Program-made: the position numbers and the translations under genes | From: Pseudomonas sp. WS 5079 | GTDB lineage: Bacteria; Pseudomonadota; Gammaproteobacteria; Pseudomonadales; Pseudomonadaceae | Direction: 5' to 3' | NCBI RefSeq assembly: GCF_012985465.1 | Contig: NZ_JAAQWN010000004.1 | Coordinates: 496,001-560,000, forward strand | DNA: 64,000 nt | Shown: positions 9,915 through 18,991 of the stretch, in pieces | Position numbering within the stretch: the stretch's first letter is position 1 | Layout: each line of letters starts with the position of its first letter | The notes under the pieces: model-generated | Databases searched by the model: none | Told to the model about the DNA's origin: nothing | Seen by the model: the letters and a program-made list of their open reading frames with translations, nothing else

Positions 9915-11261
9915 TCACAGCGCCGGGAAATGAATCCTGAATGCCGCGCCTCCTAAAGGCGAATCCCCCAGGGTCAACCGCGCGCCGTAGCTTTCAATAA
10001 TATCCTTGACCACCGCCAACCCGATCCCCTGCCCCGGATGCTGGCGATCCAGGCGCTCGCCGCGCTGCAGGATCCGCGCACGCTGGTCGGGGGGCACGCC
10101 GGGGCCGTCGTCTTCGATGCACAAGCGCACGCCATCGGCACCTTCATCCAGGGTCACGCGCACTTCGCTCAGGCACAGGCGGTAGGCGTTTTCCAGCAGG
10201 TTGCCGAGCAATTCCAGCAAGGCGCCCTGCTCGATGGGCACGTCGCATTGCTCCGGCAACGCGAAAGACACCCGCACGCGTTTGTCGCGGTAGACCTTGT
10301 CCAGGGTCTCGCACAGGCTTTGCAGCACCGGCCGCAAGCGCACCTGGTGGCGCACCAGGCCGCTTTTGCGCAGGCTGGCGCGCTGCAACTGGTAGCTGAT
10401 CTGCTGGCTCATGCGCTCGATCTGCGACTGCAGGACCCGCGCCTGCTCAAGGTCCTGGGGGCGCTGGGCCATGTCTTCACTCACGCCCTGCAACACCGCC
10501 AGCGGGGTTTTCAGGCTGTGGGCCAGGTCGTCCAGGGAGTCACGGTAACGGGTGCGCTGCTCGCGCTCGCTGTGCAGCAAGCGGTTGAGGGAGCCGGTCA
10601 GGCGCAGCAGCTCCCGTGGGTGTTGCTCACTGAGGCTTTCGCGGGTGCCGCCTTCGATTTCATCCAACTCCTGACTCAGCCGGCGCAAGGCCTGCAAGCC
10701 CCAGGTCAGGCCGATCCACAGCAGGCTCAACAGCACCAGCAAGGCGGCGCCGAAGCCCAGGTAGAGGTTTTCCCGCAGGCCTTCCAGGGTCACCTGGTAT
10801 TCGCGCACCGGTTGCAGGGCGACGATACTGAACGCCGCGCTCTTGCCCCCCAGTAGCTTGACCTCGACGTCATACACGAAGAATTCCTGGCCGTTGGCCT
10901 CGCGAATCTTCGCAAACTCATTGCCGCGCCCGTCGTAGCGCGGGCGGTAGTTGATGTTTTCTTCGCGGGTCGCCCGCGAACGCCAGACCAGGTGGCCTTC
11001 GCGGTCATAGATGTAGCCCAGCAGGCGGCTGTCGGTCAGGTTGAAGCGCTCGTCCGGCAACTGCGCCGGCATCAGCAAGCGGTTGTTATCAACCCGCGCG
11101 GCAGAGATCAGTGTGGTCACATCCGACGCCAGGCGTTGCTCGATGGAATCCTGCAACGCCAGGCTGAACGCGCCCTGCATCGCCGGCAACAGCGCCAGCA
11201 TGAACAACACGGCCAGGGTGGTGGCCGCCAGCATCAGGCGCACACGGAGCGAACGGATCAA
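9915..11261 (-). CDS. phoQ: Sensor histidine kinase PhoQ
   Basis: The 448-residue inner-membrane kinase has a first membrane helix at about residues 10-32, a periplasmic sensor domain, a second helix at about 168-188, a dimerisation segment with the phospho-accepting His in LDDLAHSLKTPLA, an N-box (ELLGNLLENAYR) and the ATP lid motifs EDDGPGVP and GQGIGLAVV. It senses low divalent cations and cationic peptides and phosphorylates PhoP. The start ATG overlaps the phoP stop by four bases. PhoPQ assignment rests on this pairing and length and on the location beside dctA as in other pseudomonads. Confidence 0.9.
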   Translation of the reverse strand: MIRSLRVRLMLAATTLAVLFMLALLPAMQGAFSLALQDSIEQRLASDVTTLISAARVDNNRLLMPAQLPDERFNLTDSRLLGYIYDREGHLVWRSRATREENINYRPRYDGRGNEFAKIREANGQEFFVYDVEVKLLGGKSAAFSIVALQPVREYQVTLEGLRENLYLGFGAALLVLLSLLWIGLTWGLQALRRLSQELDEIEGGTRESLSEQHPRELLRLTGSLNRLLHSEREQRTRYRDSLDDLAHSLKTPLAVLQGVSEDMAQRPQDLEQARVLQSQIERMSQQISYQLQRASLRKSGLVRHQVRLRPVLQSLCETLDKVYRDKRVRVSFALPEQCDVPIEQGALLELLGNLLENAYRLCLSEVRVTLDEGADGVRLCIEDDGPGVPPDQRARILQRGERLDRQHPGQGIGLAVVKDIIESYGARLTLGDSPLGGAAFRIHFPAL

Positions 11262-11935
11262 CGGCAGCGCTCGTTAAACAGGTAGCCCAGGCCGCGCACG
11301 GTATCGATGGGCTTGAACCCGGCCGGGCCTTCGAGCTTGCGACGCAGGCGGCCGACCAGCACCTCGATCACGTTCGGGTCGCGCTCGTCGTCATCGGGAT
11401 AGAGTTGTTCCATCAACCGGTCCTTGGCCACCACTTGCTGGTGATGACGCATCAGGTATTCGAGGATCCGGTACTCATAGGCCGTCAGCGCCAGGGGCTG
11501 TTCGTCGAGGGACGCCTGCTTGCGGTTGAGGTCCAGCAGCAGCGGGCCGGCGACGATGGTCGATTGGGTAAAACCACTGGAGCGGCGCAGCAGTGCGTTC
11601 ATCCGTGCCTCCAGTTCCTCGAACTGGAAGGGCTTGACCACATAGTCGTCGGCCCCGGCGGCCAAGCCTTCGACCTTGTCCTGCCAGTTGCCACGCGCGG
11701 TCAGGATCAGGATCGGGAAGGTCTTGGCCTGGGCCCGCAGTTGGCGGATCAGGTCCAGGCCGCCCATGCCGGGCAGGCCCAGGTCGATGATCGCCAGGTC
11801 GTGATTGAATTGCCCGGTCTGGTACAGCGCCTCTTCGGCGTTGGCCACGGCTTCGACCACGTGGCCGCTGTCGCCAAGACGGGTCAACAGGTGATGGCGC
11901 AACAACGCCTCATCTTCGACAACCAGCAATTTCAT
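11258..11935 (-). CDS. phoP: Response regulator PhoP
   Basis: The 225-residue OmpR-type regulator has a receiver with the acidic pair in VVEDEA, the phospho-accepting Asp in AIIDLGLPGMGG, Lys in YVVKPF, and a C-terminal winged helix ending IDTVRGLGYLF. The start MKLLVVEDE gives the normal PhoP length; a longer in-frame start lacks support. It controls outer membrane and Mg-limitation genes. Unlike P. aeruginosa there is no oprH gene in front: the divergent neighbour is pcpS. A direct repeat resembling a PhoP box lies 87 bases upstream, which suggests autoregulation. Confidence 0.92.
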   Translation of the reverse strand: MKLLVVEDEALLRHHLLTRLGDSGHVVEAVANAEEALYQTGQFNHDLAIIDLGLPGMGGLDLIRQLRAQAKTFPILILTARGNWQDKVEGLAAGADDYVVKPFQFEELEARMNALLRRSSGFTQSTIVAGPLLLDLNRKQASLDEQPLALTAYEYRILEYLMRHHQQVVAKDRLMEQLYPDDDERDPNVIEVLVGRLRRKLEGPAGFKPIDTVRGLGYLFNERCR

Positions 11936-12021
11936 AACGCTCTCCAAGGCCAATCCACTGTCCCGCAGGGAAACATCATAGCGGCCCTGAAGGTATGCTT
12001 GTGCAGTTTACGGCCGTTGAA

Positions 12022-12038
12022 CTGAACACAGTCTGAAC
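12022..12038 (-). promoter_or_regulatory. Candidate PhoP box
   Basis: On the minus strand this is GTTCAG-N5-GTTCAG, an 11-bp-period direct repeat of the kind bound by OmpR-type dimers and similar to known PhoP boxes. It lies in the 148-bp gap shared by phoP and the divergent pcpS. The base match is seen; the binding is inferred. Confidence 0.6.
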
Positions 12039-12083
12039 CGGCGGGCTACCCAGGTGTGTGCCGCCCCGTGCAGAATAGCCGCC

Positions 12084-12800
12084 ATGAACCTGATACCCGC
12101 CTGCTGCACCCCACTTGATGATCATTGGCCGCTGCCCGTCGCCTTGCCCGGCACGGTGTTCCTGAGCACCCGTTTCGAACCCAAACTGCTCGAGGCCGGT
12201 GACTTCCAGCGCTGCGCCGTGCCGCCACCGGCCAGTATCCAGCGTTCGGTGGCCAAGCGGCAGGCGGAGTTTCTGGCCGGACGGCTGTGCGCCCGCAGTG
12301 CCTTGCAACGGCTCGAAGGCCTGGACTGCATCCCCGCCATCGGTGAGGACCGCGCGCCGGTCTGGCCCGCTCATATCAGCGGCTCGATCACCCATAGCAC
12401 GGGGCATGCAGCGGCTATCGTCGGGCACAAGGCGCAATGGCGCGGGCTGGGCATGGACCTGGAAAACCTGCTGCCCCTGGAACGGGCCAAGCGCCTGGCC
12501 GGGGAAATCCTGACCGCCGATGAGATGCAACGCATGGCCGCCGGGCCACGGGAGCAGATTGCGCAGTGCGTGACCCTGACGTTTTCGGCCAAGGAGAGCC
12601 TGTTCAAGGCGCTCTACCCGATTGTGCACAAGCGCTTCTATTTTGAGCATGCCGAGGTGCTGGAGTGGTCTGAGACAGGCTCGCTGCGCCTGCGGTTGCT
12701 GACGGAGTTGTCCAGTGAGTGGTGTTATGGCAAGGAGTTGGAGGCGCAGTTTGTGGTGCATGAGGGGCAGTTGTTGAGTGTGGTGGCTATCGGCGCCTGA
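12084..12800 (+). CDS. pcpS: 4'-phosphopantetheinyl transferase PcpS
   Basis: The 238-residue Sfp/EntD-type enzyme carries the magnesium-binding GLGMDLENL and the FSAKESLFKA (KExxxK) motif. It transfers phosphopantetheine from CoA to a Ser of carrier proteins. In Pseudomonas a single PcpS serves both fatty-acid acyl carrier protein and siderophore synthetases. The start MNLIPAC is preferred over an in-frame ATG ten codons upstream. It is divergent from phoP and next to the RstAB-like pair, the same neighbourhood as in P. putida. Confidence 0.92.
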   Translation: MNLIPACCTPLDDHWPLPVALPGTVFLSTRFEPKLLEAGDFQRCAVPPPASIQRSVAKRQAEFLAGRLCARSALQRLEGLDCIPAIGEDRAPVWPAHISGSITHSTGHAAAIVGHKAQWRGLGMDLENLLPLERAKRLAGEILTADEMQRMAAGPREQIAQCVTLTFSAKESLFKALYPIVHKRFYFEHAEVLEWSETGSLRLRLLTELSSEWCYGKELEAQFVVHEGQLLSVVAIGA

Positions 12801-12805
12801 TAGAT

Positions 12806-12872
12806 AGCTATCGCGGGCAAGCCCGCTCCCACATTTGACGGTGTTCACCCATCAAAATGTGGGGCTTGCCTG
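12806..12872. repeat. REP doublet, one arm truncated
   Basis: A full 'tatcgcgggcaagcccgctc' arm is followed by a degenerate, shortened 'tgtggggcttgcctggg' arm, between convergent genes. Confidence 0.75.
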
Positions 12873-12883
12873 GGATGTCGGTC

Positions 12884-14494
12884 TCAAGGTTTGTCCTGAT
12901 CCCGAGGCCAACTCAGGCTGAAACACGCGCCACCCAGGTTGTTGCTCTTGCTGATCAACGCCCGCCCACCGTGCCAGTAGATAATCCGCCGCACAATCGA
13001 CAAGCCCAGGCCATGCCCGCCCGAGGCCCGGGTGCGGCTGTCATCCAGGCGCAGGAAGGGGGTAAAGATCCGTTCCCAGGCACTTTCCGGAACCCCCGGG
13101 CCATCGTCTTCGACATCGATACGGCAACGCACCTGGCCCACCTGGTAGCTGATCAGCACCCGCGACTGGGCATGGCGCATGGCATTGCTCACCAGGTTTT
13201 GCAGGGCGCGGTGCAGATAGCGCGGCTCGGCATCGACCCAGGCCGCGTCCAGGTGCGCCGATGACAGGCACACCCCCCGCGCCACGTCGATCCCCGGCCG
13301 CAGGGGCGCCAACTCGCCGATCACCTGGTCGAGCAAGGCACTCAGGTCGACCCGCTGGAAACTCAAGGCCGGCGACCCCTGCTCCAGGCGGGCATAGGTC
13401 AGCATCTCGTCCACCAGGCCGTCGAGGTCCTGGATATCGCTGTCCATGCCTTCCATATATTTACGCCGGGCTTCGGGGGTGGCGGCTTCGCCGATCATCT
13501 CCAGGCCAAAACGCAGGCGCGCCACCGGCGTGCGCAGTTCGTGGGACACCGCGCGCACCAGTTCGCGCTGGATCGCCAGCAGGCGCTGCAAGTGCTCGGC
13601 CATGCCGTTGAAGGCCGATGCCAGGCGCCCTACCGAGTCGGCACCGCGCGCCGGCACCCGGGCTTCCAGGTTGCCTTTGGCGATGCGCGTGGCGGCCGCT
13701 TCCAGCCCGCGCAGGCGGCGTTCCAGCTGGCGCACCAGCAAATACACGATCAGGCCGATCAGGGTCAGGCCGATCAAGGCGATCAGCACCAGCCATTGCG
13801 CCGGGTAAGGGTTCATCTGGTACAGCGGACCGATTTCCAGGACCCACGGGGTGCCGACCATGCCGGCAAACACGCGGATCGAGTCGCCGCCCTTGCCCAG
13901 GGCCATCACCGTGTCGCCTTCAGCCACGCGCCGCCGCTGGTCCTCGTCCATGTCGGCCTCGTTCGGTTTCAGCAGGTGCATTTCAAAGCCGAAACCCTTG
14001 GCCTCCTTCAGGTCTGCCAACCGTTGCGGCTGCTCGGCCACCGAAAACCGCACGAGTTCGTCGGCCAGCAAATAAATGGTGGCCCGGGCCAGTTGCTCGC
14101 TGATCTGCTGCACTTCGCCGGTGAGCAGCAGTTGCTCTTTTTCACTGACCAGGCGCAACACCCGGGCCGCATGGGGCCCGGTCTGCTCCACCAGGACCTG
14201 GCCCCGCTGCAGGCGATTGCGCTGGCTCAGGTCCAGGCGGGCATCCGCCACCGCCTGCAATTGCAAGGGAATCCCCAACAAACGCTCCCACACTGCCAGG
14301 GCGCGCTGGCGCTCGATGCTGCTCATGGGTTGCAGGTTGTCGCCCATCAGGGCAAACGTGCCGTGGGCCAGGCGCTCGCGGTACTGGCCGCTGCGCACCT
14401 CATTGAGCAGATGCAGGGCCAGGACGCCGAGCAGGGCCACCAGGATCAGCGCCGCACACATGCCGCCATAGATGCGCAGGAAGATCGAGTTCAC
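12884..14494 (-). CDS. RstB-like sensor histidine kinase
   Basis: The 536-residue kinase has an N-terminal membrane helix, a long periplasmic domain (about residues 35-245), a second helix, a HAMP linker, the His-containing VRAVSHELRTPVARL, an N-box (LVSNAMRHA), and the G-boxes EDDGPGVP and GGHGLGLS. I took the GTG start that overlaps the upstream regulator stop as GTGA; an alternative TTG six codons earlier is possible. It partners with the regulator immediately before it. The RstAB likeness comes from overall layout and the gene pair's position between nrdA and pcpS. The signal is unknown. Confidence 0.82.
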   Translation of the reverse strand: MNSIFLRIYGGMCAALILVALLGVLALHLLNEVRSGQYRERLAHGTFALMGDNLQPMSSIERQRALAVWERLLGIPLQLQAVADARLDLSQRNRLQRGQVLVEQTGPHAARVLRLVSEKEQLLLTGEVQQISEQLARATIYLLADELVRFSVAEQPQRLADLKEAKGFGFEMHLLKPNEADMDEDQRRRVAEGDTVMALGKGGDSIRVFAGMVGTPWVLEIGPLYQMNPYPAQWLVLIALIGLTLIGLIVYLLVRQLERRLRGLEAAATRIAKGNLEARVPARGADSVGRLASAFNGMAEHLQRLLAIQRELVRAVSHELRTPVARLRFGLEMIGEAATPEARRKYMEGMDSDIQDLDGLVDEMLTYARLEQGSPALSFQRVDLSALLDQVIGELAPLRPGIDVARGVCLSSAHLDAAWVDAEPRYLHRALQNLVSNAMRHAQSRVLISYQVGQVRCRIDVEDDGPGVPESAWERIFTPFLRLDDSRTRASGGHGLGLSIVRRIIYWHGGRALISKSNNLGGACFSLSWPRDQDKP

Positions 14495-15216
14495 GACAGC
14501 ATATCGGCGCAAGCTTCGGGGACGAACAGGTAGCCTTTGCTGCGAATGGTCTTGATCAGCCGCGGGTGGATCGGGTCGTCGCCGATTTTCGGGCGGATCC
14601 GCGAGATGCGTACGTCAATGGAGCGGTCCTGGCCGTCGTAGCCGATCCCGCGCAGGGCGGTGAAGATCTCTTCCCGGGACAGGATGCGCCCGGCATTGGC
14701 CACCAATAGCCACAACAGGTCGAATTCGGCGCTGGTCAGCTCGATACCGCCGTCGTGCAGCCAGGCTTCGCGCAAGGCGTTGTCCACCACCAACGGGCCG
14801 AATTGCAGGCGCCGCTGTTTCTCCGCGGCGGCGGGCTCGGCGCTTTCGCTGCGCCGCAGCAAGGCCTGGATCCGCGCCAGCAGCAGGCGCGGGCGCACGG
14901 GTTTGCATACATAGTCATCGGCGCCCATGTCCAGGCCCAGGACCTGGTCCATGTCGTCGGTACGCGCGGTGAGCATCAGGATCACCCCGTCGTAGCGCTC
15001 GCGCACCTTGCGGCAGATGCTCAGGCCGTCTTCGCCGGGCAGCATCAGGTCGAGGATCACCAGGTCCGGCTGCTCGGCAATGATCCGCGCCACCGCCAGG
15101 GCGCCGTTGCCCTCTATGGCGACCCGCAGGCCGTTGCTTTCCAGGTAGTCACGGGTCAACTCAGCCAGACGCTGGTCATCCTCGACAATCAGTACCTGCC
15201 AGGCTTCTTGCTCCAC
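14491..15216 (-). CDS. RstA-like OmpR-family response regulator
   Basis: The 241-residue regulator has a receiver domain (acidic IVEDD, Asp in LVILDLMLPGEDG, Lys in YVCKPV) and a winged-helix DNA-binding domain ending IKTIRSKGYLFVPE. It is the first gene of a two-gene unit with the kinase, sharing a four-base overlap. It is transcribed away from nrdA. No regulon can be deduced from the sequence; a role in envelope stress is only an analogy with RstA of enterobacteria. Confidence 0.86.
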   Translation of the reverse strand: MEQEAWQVLIVEDDQRLAELTRDYLESNGLRVAIEGNGALAVARIIAEQPDLVILDLMLPGEDGLSICRKVRERYDGVILMLTARTDDMDQVLGLDMGADDYVCKPVRPRLLLARIQALLRRSESAEPAAAEKQRRLQFGPLVVDNALREAWLHDGGIELTSAEFDLLWLLVANAGRILSREEIFTALRGIGYDGQDRSIDVRISRIRPKIGDDPIHPRLIKTIRSKGYLFVPEACADMLS

Positions 15217-15262
15217 GGGTGGTCCTCGTTTTTATAAGGGATTTGTCCGGACTGCGCAGGTC

Positions 15263-15360
15263 CAAATGTGGGAGTGGGCTTGCCCGCGACAACGGTGGAT
15301 CAGTAGTAGATATGTTGCCTGACACACTGCTATCGCGGGCAAGCCCACTCCCACATTTGG
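15263..15360. repeat. REP doublet
   Basis: The inverted arms 'gtgggagtgggcttgcccgcg' shortened at 15267 and its complement ending near 15357 flank about 50 bases. It lies in the gap upstream of the two-component pair. Confidence 0.85.
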
Positions 15361-15610
15361 ATCTTCGCCAGCCATACCTAATTTGTCATGCACAAAGGGC
15401 ATAACCGTGTAGGAATAAAAGGCCGATTGTAGCCATGGCCCAACCCTCAAACACAAGCCAGGAAATGCATTCGGTGATCGCGTTTTTTTGTGATAGGGTT
15501 CGCGCCCGCAAAAATCCAACCGGGTGTTTTCAGCTTGGAATATTCGGTGACAAACGGTGCGATGCAGCAGTACTGCGGCCTACACGGTGGTTCTACCTTT
15601 CATACACATT

Positions 15611-15619
15611 TTACCCACA
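15611..15619 (+). promoter_or_regulatory. DnaA box-like site (TTACCCACA)
   Basis: One mismatch to TTATCCACA, 12 bases from a perfect box, about 450 bases upstream of nrdA. DnaA control of nrdAB is documented in E. coli. Confidence 0.55.
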
Positions 15620-15622
15620 GCG

Positions 15623-15631
15623 TTATCCACA
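15623..15631 (+). promoter_or_regulatory. Perfect DnaA box (TTATCCACA)
   Basis: This is an exact match to the DnaA consensus in the nrdA control region, just upstream of the NrdR-type boxes. Confidence 0.72.
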
Positions 15632-15657
15632 GGTAGTGCGTTGCTAAGCCCCCCAAA

Positions 15658-15673
15658 ACGCATTATCTTGTAC
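15658..15673 (+). promoter_or_regulatory. Candidate NrdR box 1
   Basis: The core CATTATCTTG matches 8 of 10 positions of the NrdR core CWATATATWG. It is spaced exactly 31 bases from a second box, the three-turn spacing typical of paired NrdR boxes before ribonucleotide reductase genes. Confidence 0.6.
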
Positions 15674-15686
15674 CTCGTTGCCAAAA

Positions 15687-15706
15687 AAACCCTACATGTA
15701 GGGTTT
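15687..15706. promoter_or_regulatory. Candidate NrdR box 2 within a perfect 20-bp palindrome
   Basis: The palindrome AAACCCTACATGTAGGGTTT has the core CTACATGTAG, close to the NrdR core, and is phased with box 1. NrdR is the nucleotide-sensing ATP-cone repressor of nrd genes. Confidence 0.68.
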
Positions 15707-16064
15707 CAAGCGAAAAGACCAAACACAAATCAGACAAGAAACTCAAGTGCTTTCTTGCTCCTGTTTGGTGGAACTTAAACCTTTTTCGAAAGCCCAAACC
15801 GCGCACGCGGATGGCTGCTGTTTTCAAGCCCGAAGGGGAGAAAGCGGTACGGGTGTTGCAATACAAACCACACCCACTCAGGAATACGGCAAAGAGCCCA
15901 AGGCTCGGCGCCGAAGACTTCGGCATGGAAGCGGCGCGAACAGCTCCCTTCCTCCTGTCCCGAGGTTGTTATGCCAGGCCAAGGCCTGTTGTAAGTGCTT
16001 CAGGACGGAACGGTGGGCACCGTGATGGTGCCCAAATAAATATAGAATGTGGAGACAACCCCCC
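15707..16064 (+). other. Long leader of nrdA
   Basis: About 360 bases lie between the NrdR-type boxes and the nrdA start. I see no supported gene and no B12-riboswitch consensus. Just before the ribosome binding site is a hairpin with arms GGGCACC and GGTGCCC (about 16014-16033). The rest of 15217-15686 holds the REP doublet and the boxes listed separately. Confidence 0.5.
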
Positions 16065-18956
16065 ATGCAAACCGACACAACTCGCGAGAACCCGCAAGGC
16101 TCCGTGCCGCAGGGCGCTGATTCGAATATGGATCTGTCCGCCACCGCGCCCGGCCAATTGCGCGTGATCAAGCGTAACGGCACTGTCGTTCCTTACACCG
16201 ATGACAAAATCACCGTCGCCATCACCAAAGCGTTTCTTGCAGTTGAAGGCGGCACCGCTGCCGCTTCGTCGCGTATCCACGACACCGTTGCCCGCCTGAC
16301 CGAACAAGTCACCGCGACCTTCAAGCGTCGCATGCCCTCGGGCGGCACCATTCACATCGAAGAAATCCAGGACCAGGTCGAACTGGCCCTGATGCGTGCC
16401 GGCGAGCAGAAAGTGGCCCGCGACTACGTGATCTACCGTGATTCGCGTGCCAAGGAACGTGCCGTACACGCACCGTCCGCCGAAGCCGTGCAAGCTCACC
16501 CGTCGATCCGCATCACCCTGGCTGATGGTTCGTTCGCGCCCCTGGACCTGGGCCGCCTGAACACCATCATCACCGAAGCCTGCGAAGGCCTGGAAGAAGT
16601 CGACGGCGACCTGATCCAGCGTGAAACCCTGAAGAACCTGTACGATGGCGTGGCCCTGACCGACGTCAACACCGCCCTGGTGATGACCGCCCGTACCCTG
16701 GTTGAGCGTGAGCCGAACTACTCGTTCGTCACCGCCCGCCTGTTGATGGACACCCTGCGTGCCGAAGGCCTGGGTTTCCTGAAAGTCGCCGAGAGCGCTA
16801 CCCACCACGAAATGGCCGACCTGTATGCCAAGGCCCTGCCTGCCTACATCGCCAAGGGTATCGAGTTCGAATTGCTGAACCCGATCCTGGCCACCTTCGA
16901 CCTGGAAAAACTCGGCAAGGCCATCAACCACGAGCGTGACCAACAGTTCACCTACCTGGGCCTGCAAACCCTGTACGACCGTTACTTCATCCACAAGGAC
17001 GGGATCCGCTTCGAACTGCCGCAGGTGTTCTTCATGCGCGTGGCCATGGGCCTGGCGATCGAAGAGAAGAACAAAGAAGACCGTGCCATCGAGTTCTACA
17101 ACCTGTTGTCGTCCTTCGACTACATGTCGTCGACCCCGACCCTGTTCAACGCCGGCACCCTGCGTCCACAGCTGTCGAGCTGCTACCTGACTACCGTGCC
17201 GGATGACCTGTCGGGCATCTACCACGCGATCCACGACAACGCCATGCTGTCCAAATTCGCCGGCGGCCTGGGCAATGACTGGACTCCGGTGCGTGCACTG
17301 GGTTCGTACATCAAGGGCACCAACGGCAAGTCCCAGGGCGTCGTGCCGTTCCTCAAGGTAGTGAACGACACCGCCGTCGCGGTAAACCAGGGCGGCAAGC
17401 GCAAAGGCGCAGTGTGTGCGTACCTGGAAACCTGGCACATGGACATTGAAGAGTTCATCGAGCTGCGCAAGAACACCGGTGATGATCGTCGTCGTACCCA
17501 CGACATGAACACCGCCAACTGGATCCCTGACCTGTTCATGAAGCGCGTCTTCGATGACGGCCCGTGGACCCTGTTCTCGCCGTCCGAAGTACCAGACCTG
17601 CACGACCTGACCGGCAAGGCCTTCGAAGAGCGCTACGAGTACTACGAAGCCCTGTCCCAGTACCCAGGCAAGATCAAGCTGTTCAAGACCATCCAGGCCA
17701 AAGACCTGTGGCGCAAGATGCTGTCCATGCTGTTCGAAACCGGCCACCCATGGTTGACCTTCAAAGACCCGTGCAACCTGCGCAGCCCACAGCAGCACGT
17801 CGGCGTGGTCCACAGCTCGAACCTGTGCACCGAGATCACCTTGAACACCAACAAGGACGAGATCGCCGTTTGCAACCTGGGCTCGATCAACCTGCCGAAC
17901 CACATCGTGGGCGGCAAGCTGGACACCGCCAAGCTGGAACGCACCGTCAACACCGCCGTACGCATGCTCGATAACGTTATCGACATCAACTACTACTCGG
18001 TGCCACAGGCGCAGAATTCCAACTTCAAGCACCGTCCGGTCGGCCTGGGGATCATGGGCTTCCAGGATGCTTTGTACCTGCAGCACATTCCCTACGGTTC
18101 GGACGCTGCGGTCGAATTCGCCGACAAGTCCATGGAAGCGGTCAGCTACTACGCGATCCAGGCTTCCTGCGACCTGGCCGACGAGCGCGGCGCCTACGAG
18201 ACGTTCCAGGGTTCGCTGTGGTCCAAGGGCATCCTGCCGCTGGACTCGCAACAGATCCTGATCGAGCAGCGTGGCCAGAAGTACATCGACGTTGACCTCA
18301 ACGAATCCCTGGACTGGGCGCCGGTACGTGCCCGTGTGCAGAAAGGTATTCGTAACTCCAACATCATGGCCATCGCACCGACCGCGACCATCGCCAACAT
18401 CACTGGCGTGTCGCAGTCGATCGAACCGACCTACCAGAACCTGTATGTGAAATCGAACCTGTCGGGCGAATTCACCGTGATCAACCCGTACCTGGTCCGC
18501 GACCTGAAAGCCCGCGGCCTGTGGGACTCGGTCATGATCAACGACCTGAAGTACTACGACGGTTCGGTGCAGCAGATCGAGCGCATCCCGCAAGAACTCA
18601 AGGAGCTCTACGCGACGGCCTTCGAAGTGGACACCAAGTGGATCGTTGACGCCGCCAGCCGTCGTCAGAAGTGGATCGACCAGGCCCAGTCCCTGAACCT
18701 GTACATCGCCGGTGCTTCGGGCAAGAAGCTCGACGTGACCTACCGCATGGCTTGGTACCGTGGCCTGAAAACCACCTACTACCTCCGTGCCCTGGCCGCG
18801 ACCAGCACCGAGAAGTCGACCATCAACACCGGTAAGCTGAACGCTGTATCCAGCGGCAACCACGGTGATGATTCGGTGCTGGCTGCTCCAGCCGGTCCGG
18901 CGCCAGTGCCAAAGGCCTGCGCGATTGACGAGCCGGATTGCGAAGCTTGCCAATAA
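16065..18956 (+). CDS. nrdA: Class Ia ribonucleoside-diphosphate reductase, alpha subunit NrdA
   Basis: The 963-residue protein reduces ribonucleoside diphosphates to deoxy forms with the radical subunit NrdB. It has an N-terminal ATP-cone (LRVIKRNGTVVPY...), a second cone-like segment (SIRITLADGSFAPLDLGR...), the catalytic SCYLTT cysteine region, NLCTEI, the PTATIANITGVSQSIEPTYQN phosphate-binding region, and a C-terminal redox cysteine pair in DCEACQ. The double cone is as known for P. aeruginosa NrdA. The start MQTDTTREN has GGAGA nine bases upstream. It ends in a strong terminator; no nrdB follows. Confidence 0.97.
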   Translation: MQTDTTRENPQGSVPQGADSNMDLSATAPGQLRVIKRNGTVVPYTDDKITVAITKAFLAVEGGTAAASSRIHDTVARLTEQVTATFKRRMPSGGTIHIEEIQDQVELALMRAGEQKVARDYVIYRDSRAKERAVHAPSAEAVQAHPSIRITLADGSFAPLDLGRLNTIITEACEGLEEVDGDLIQRETLKNLYDGVALTDVNTALVMTARTLVEREPNYSFVTARLLMDTLRAEGLGFLKVAESATHHEMADLYAKALPAYIAKGIEFELLNPILATFDLEKLGKAINHERDQQFTYLGLQTLYDRYFIHKDGIRFELPQVFFMRVAMGLAIEEKNKEDRAIEFYNLLSSFDYMSSTPTLFNAGTLRPQLSSCYLTTVPDDLSGIYHAIHDNAMLSKFAGGLGNDWTPVRALGSYIKGTNGKSQGVVPFLKVVNDTAVAVNQGGKRKGAVCAYLETWHMDIEEFIELRKNTGDDRRRTHDMNTANWIPDLFMKRVFDDGPWTLFSPSEVPDLHDLTGKAFEERYEYYEALSQYPGKIKLFKTIQAKDLWRKMLSMLFETGHPWLTFKDPCNLRSPQQHVGVVHSSNLCTEITLNTNKDEIAVCNLGSINLPNHIVGGKLDTAKLERTVNTAVRMLDNVIDINYYSVPQAQNSNFKHRPVGLGIMGFQDALYLQHIPYGSDAAVEFADKSMEAVSYYAIQASCDLADERGAYETFQGSLWSKGILPLDSQQILIEQRGQKYIDVDLNESLDWAPVRARVQKGIRNSNIMAIAPTATIANITGVSQSIEPTYQNLYVKSNLSGEFTVINPYLVRDLKARGLWDSVMINDLKYYDGSVQQIERIPQELKELYATAFEVDTKWIVDAASRRQKWIDQAQSLNLYIAGASGKKLDVTYRMAWYRGLKTTYYLRALAATSTEKSTINTGKLNAVSSGNHGDDSVLAAPAGPAPVPKACAIDEPDCEACQ

Positions 18957-18991
18957 GCTGAGCCCGCCCTGGGGCTAACCCTCCAAGGCTG

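Noticed and set aside
15707..16064. Cobalamin riboswitch before nrdA
   Set aside because: No B12-box or other conserved blocks are visible, and the gene is the oxygen-dependent class Ia enzyme that does not use B12.
15969..18953. Long minus-strand open frame opposite nrdA
   Set aside because: It mirrors nrdA in full; the repetitive Gly/Val/Gln/Asp composition is that of an antisense shadow in GC-rich DNA, and the nrdA frame has clear domains.
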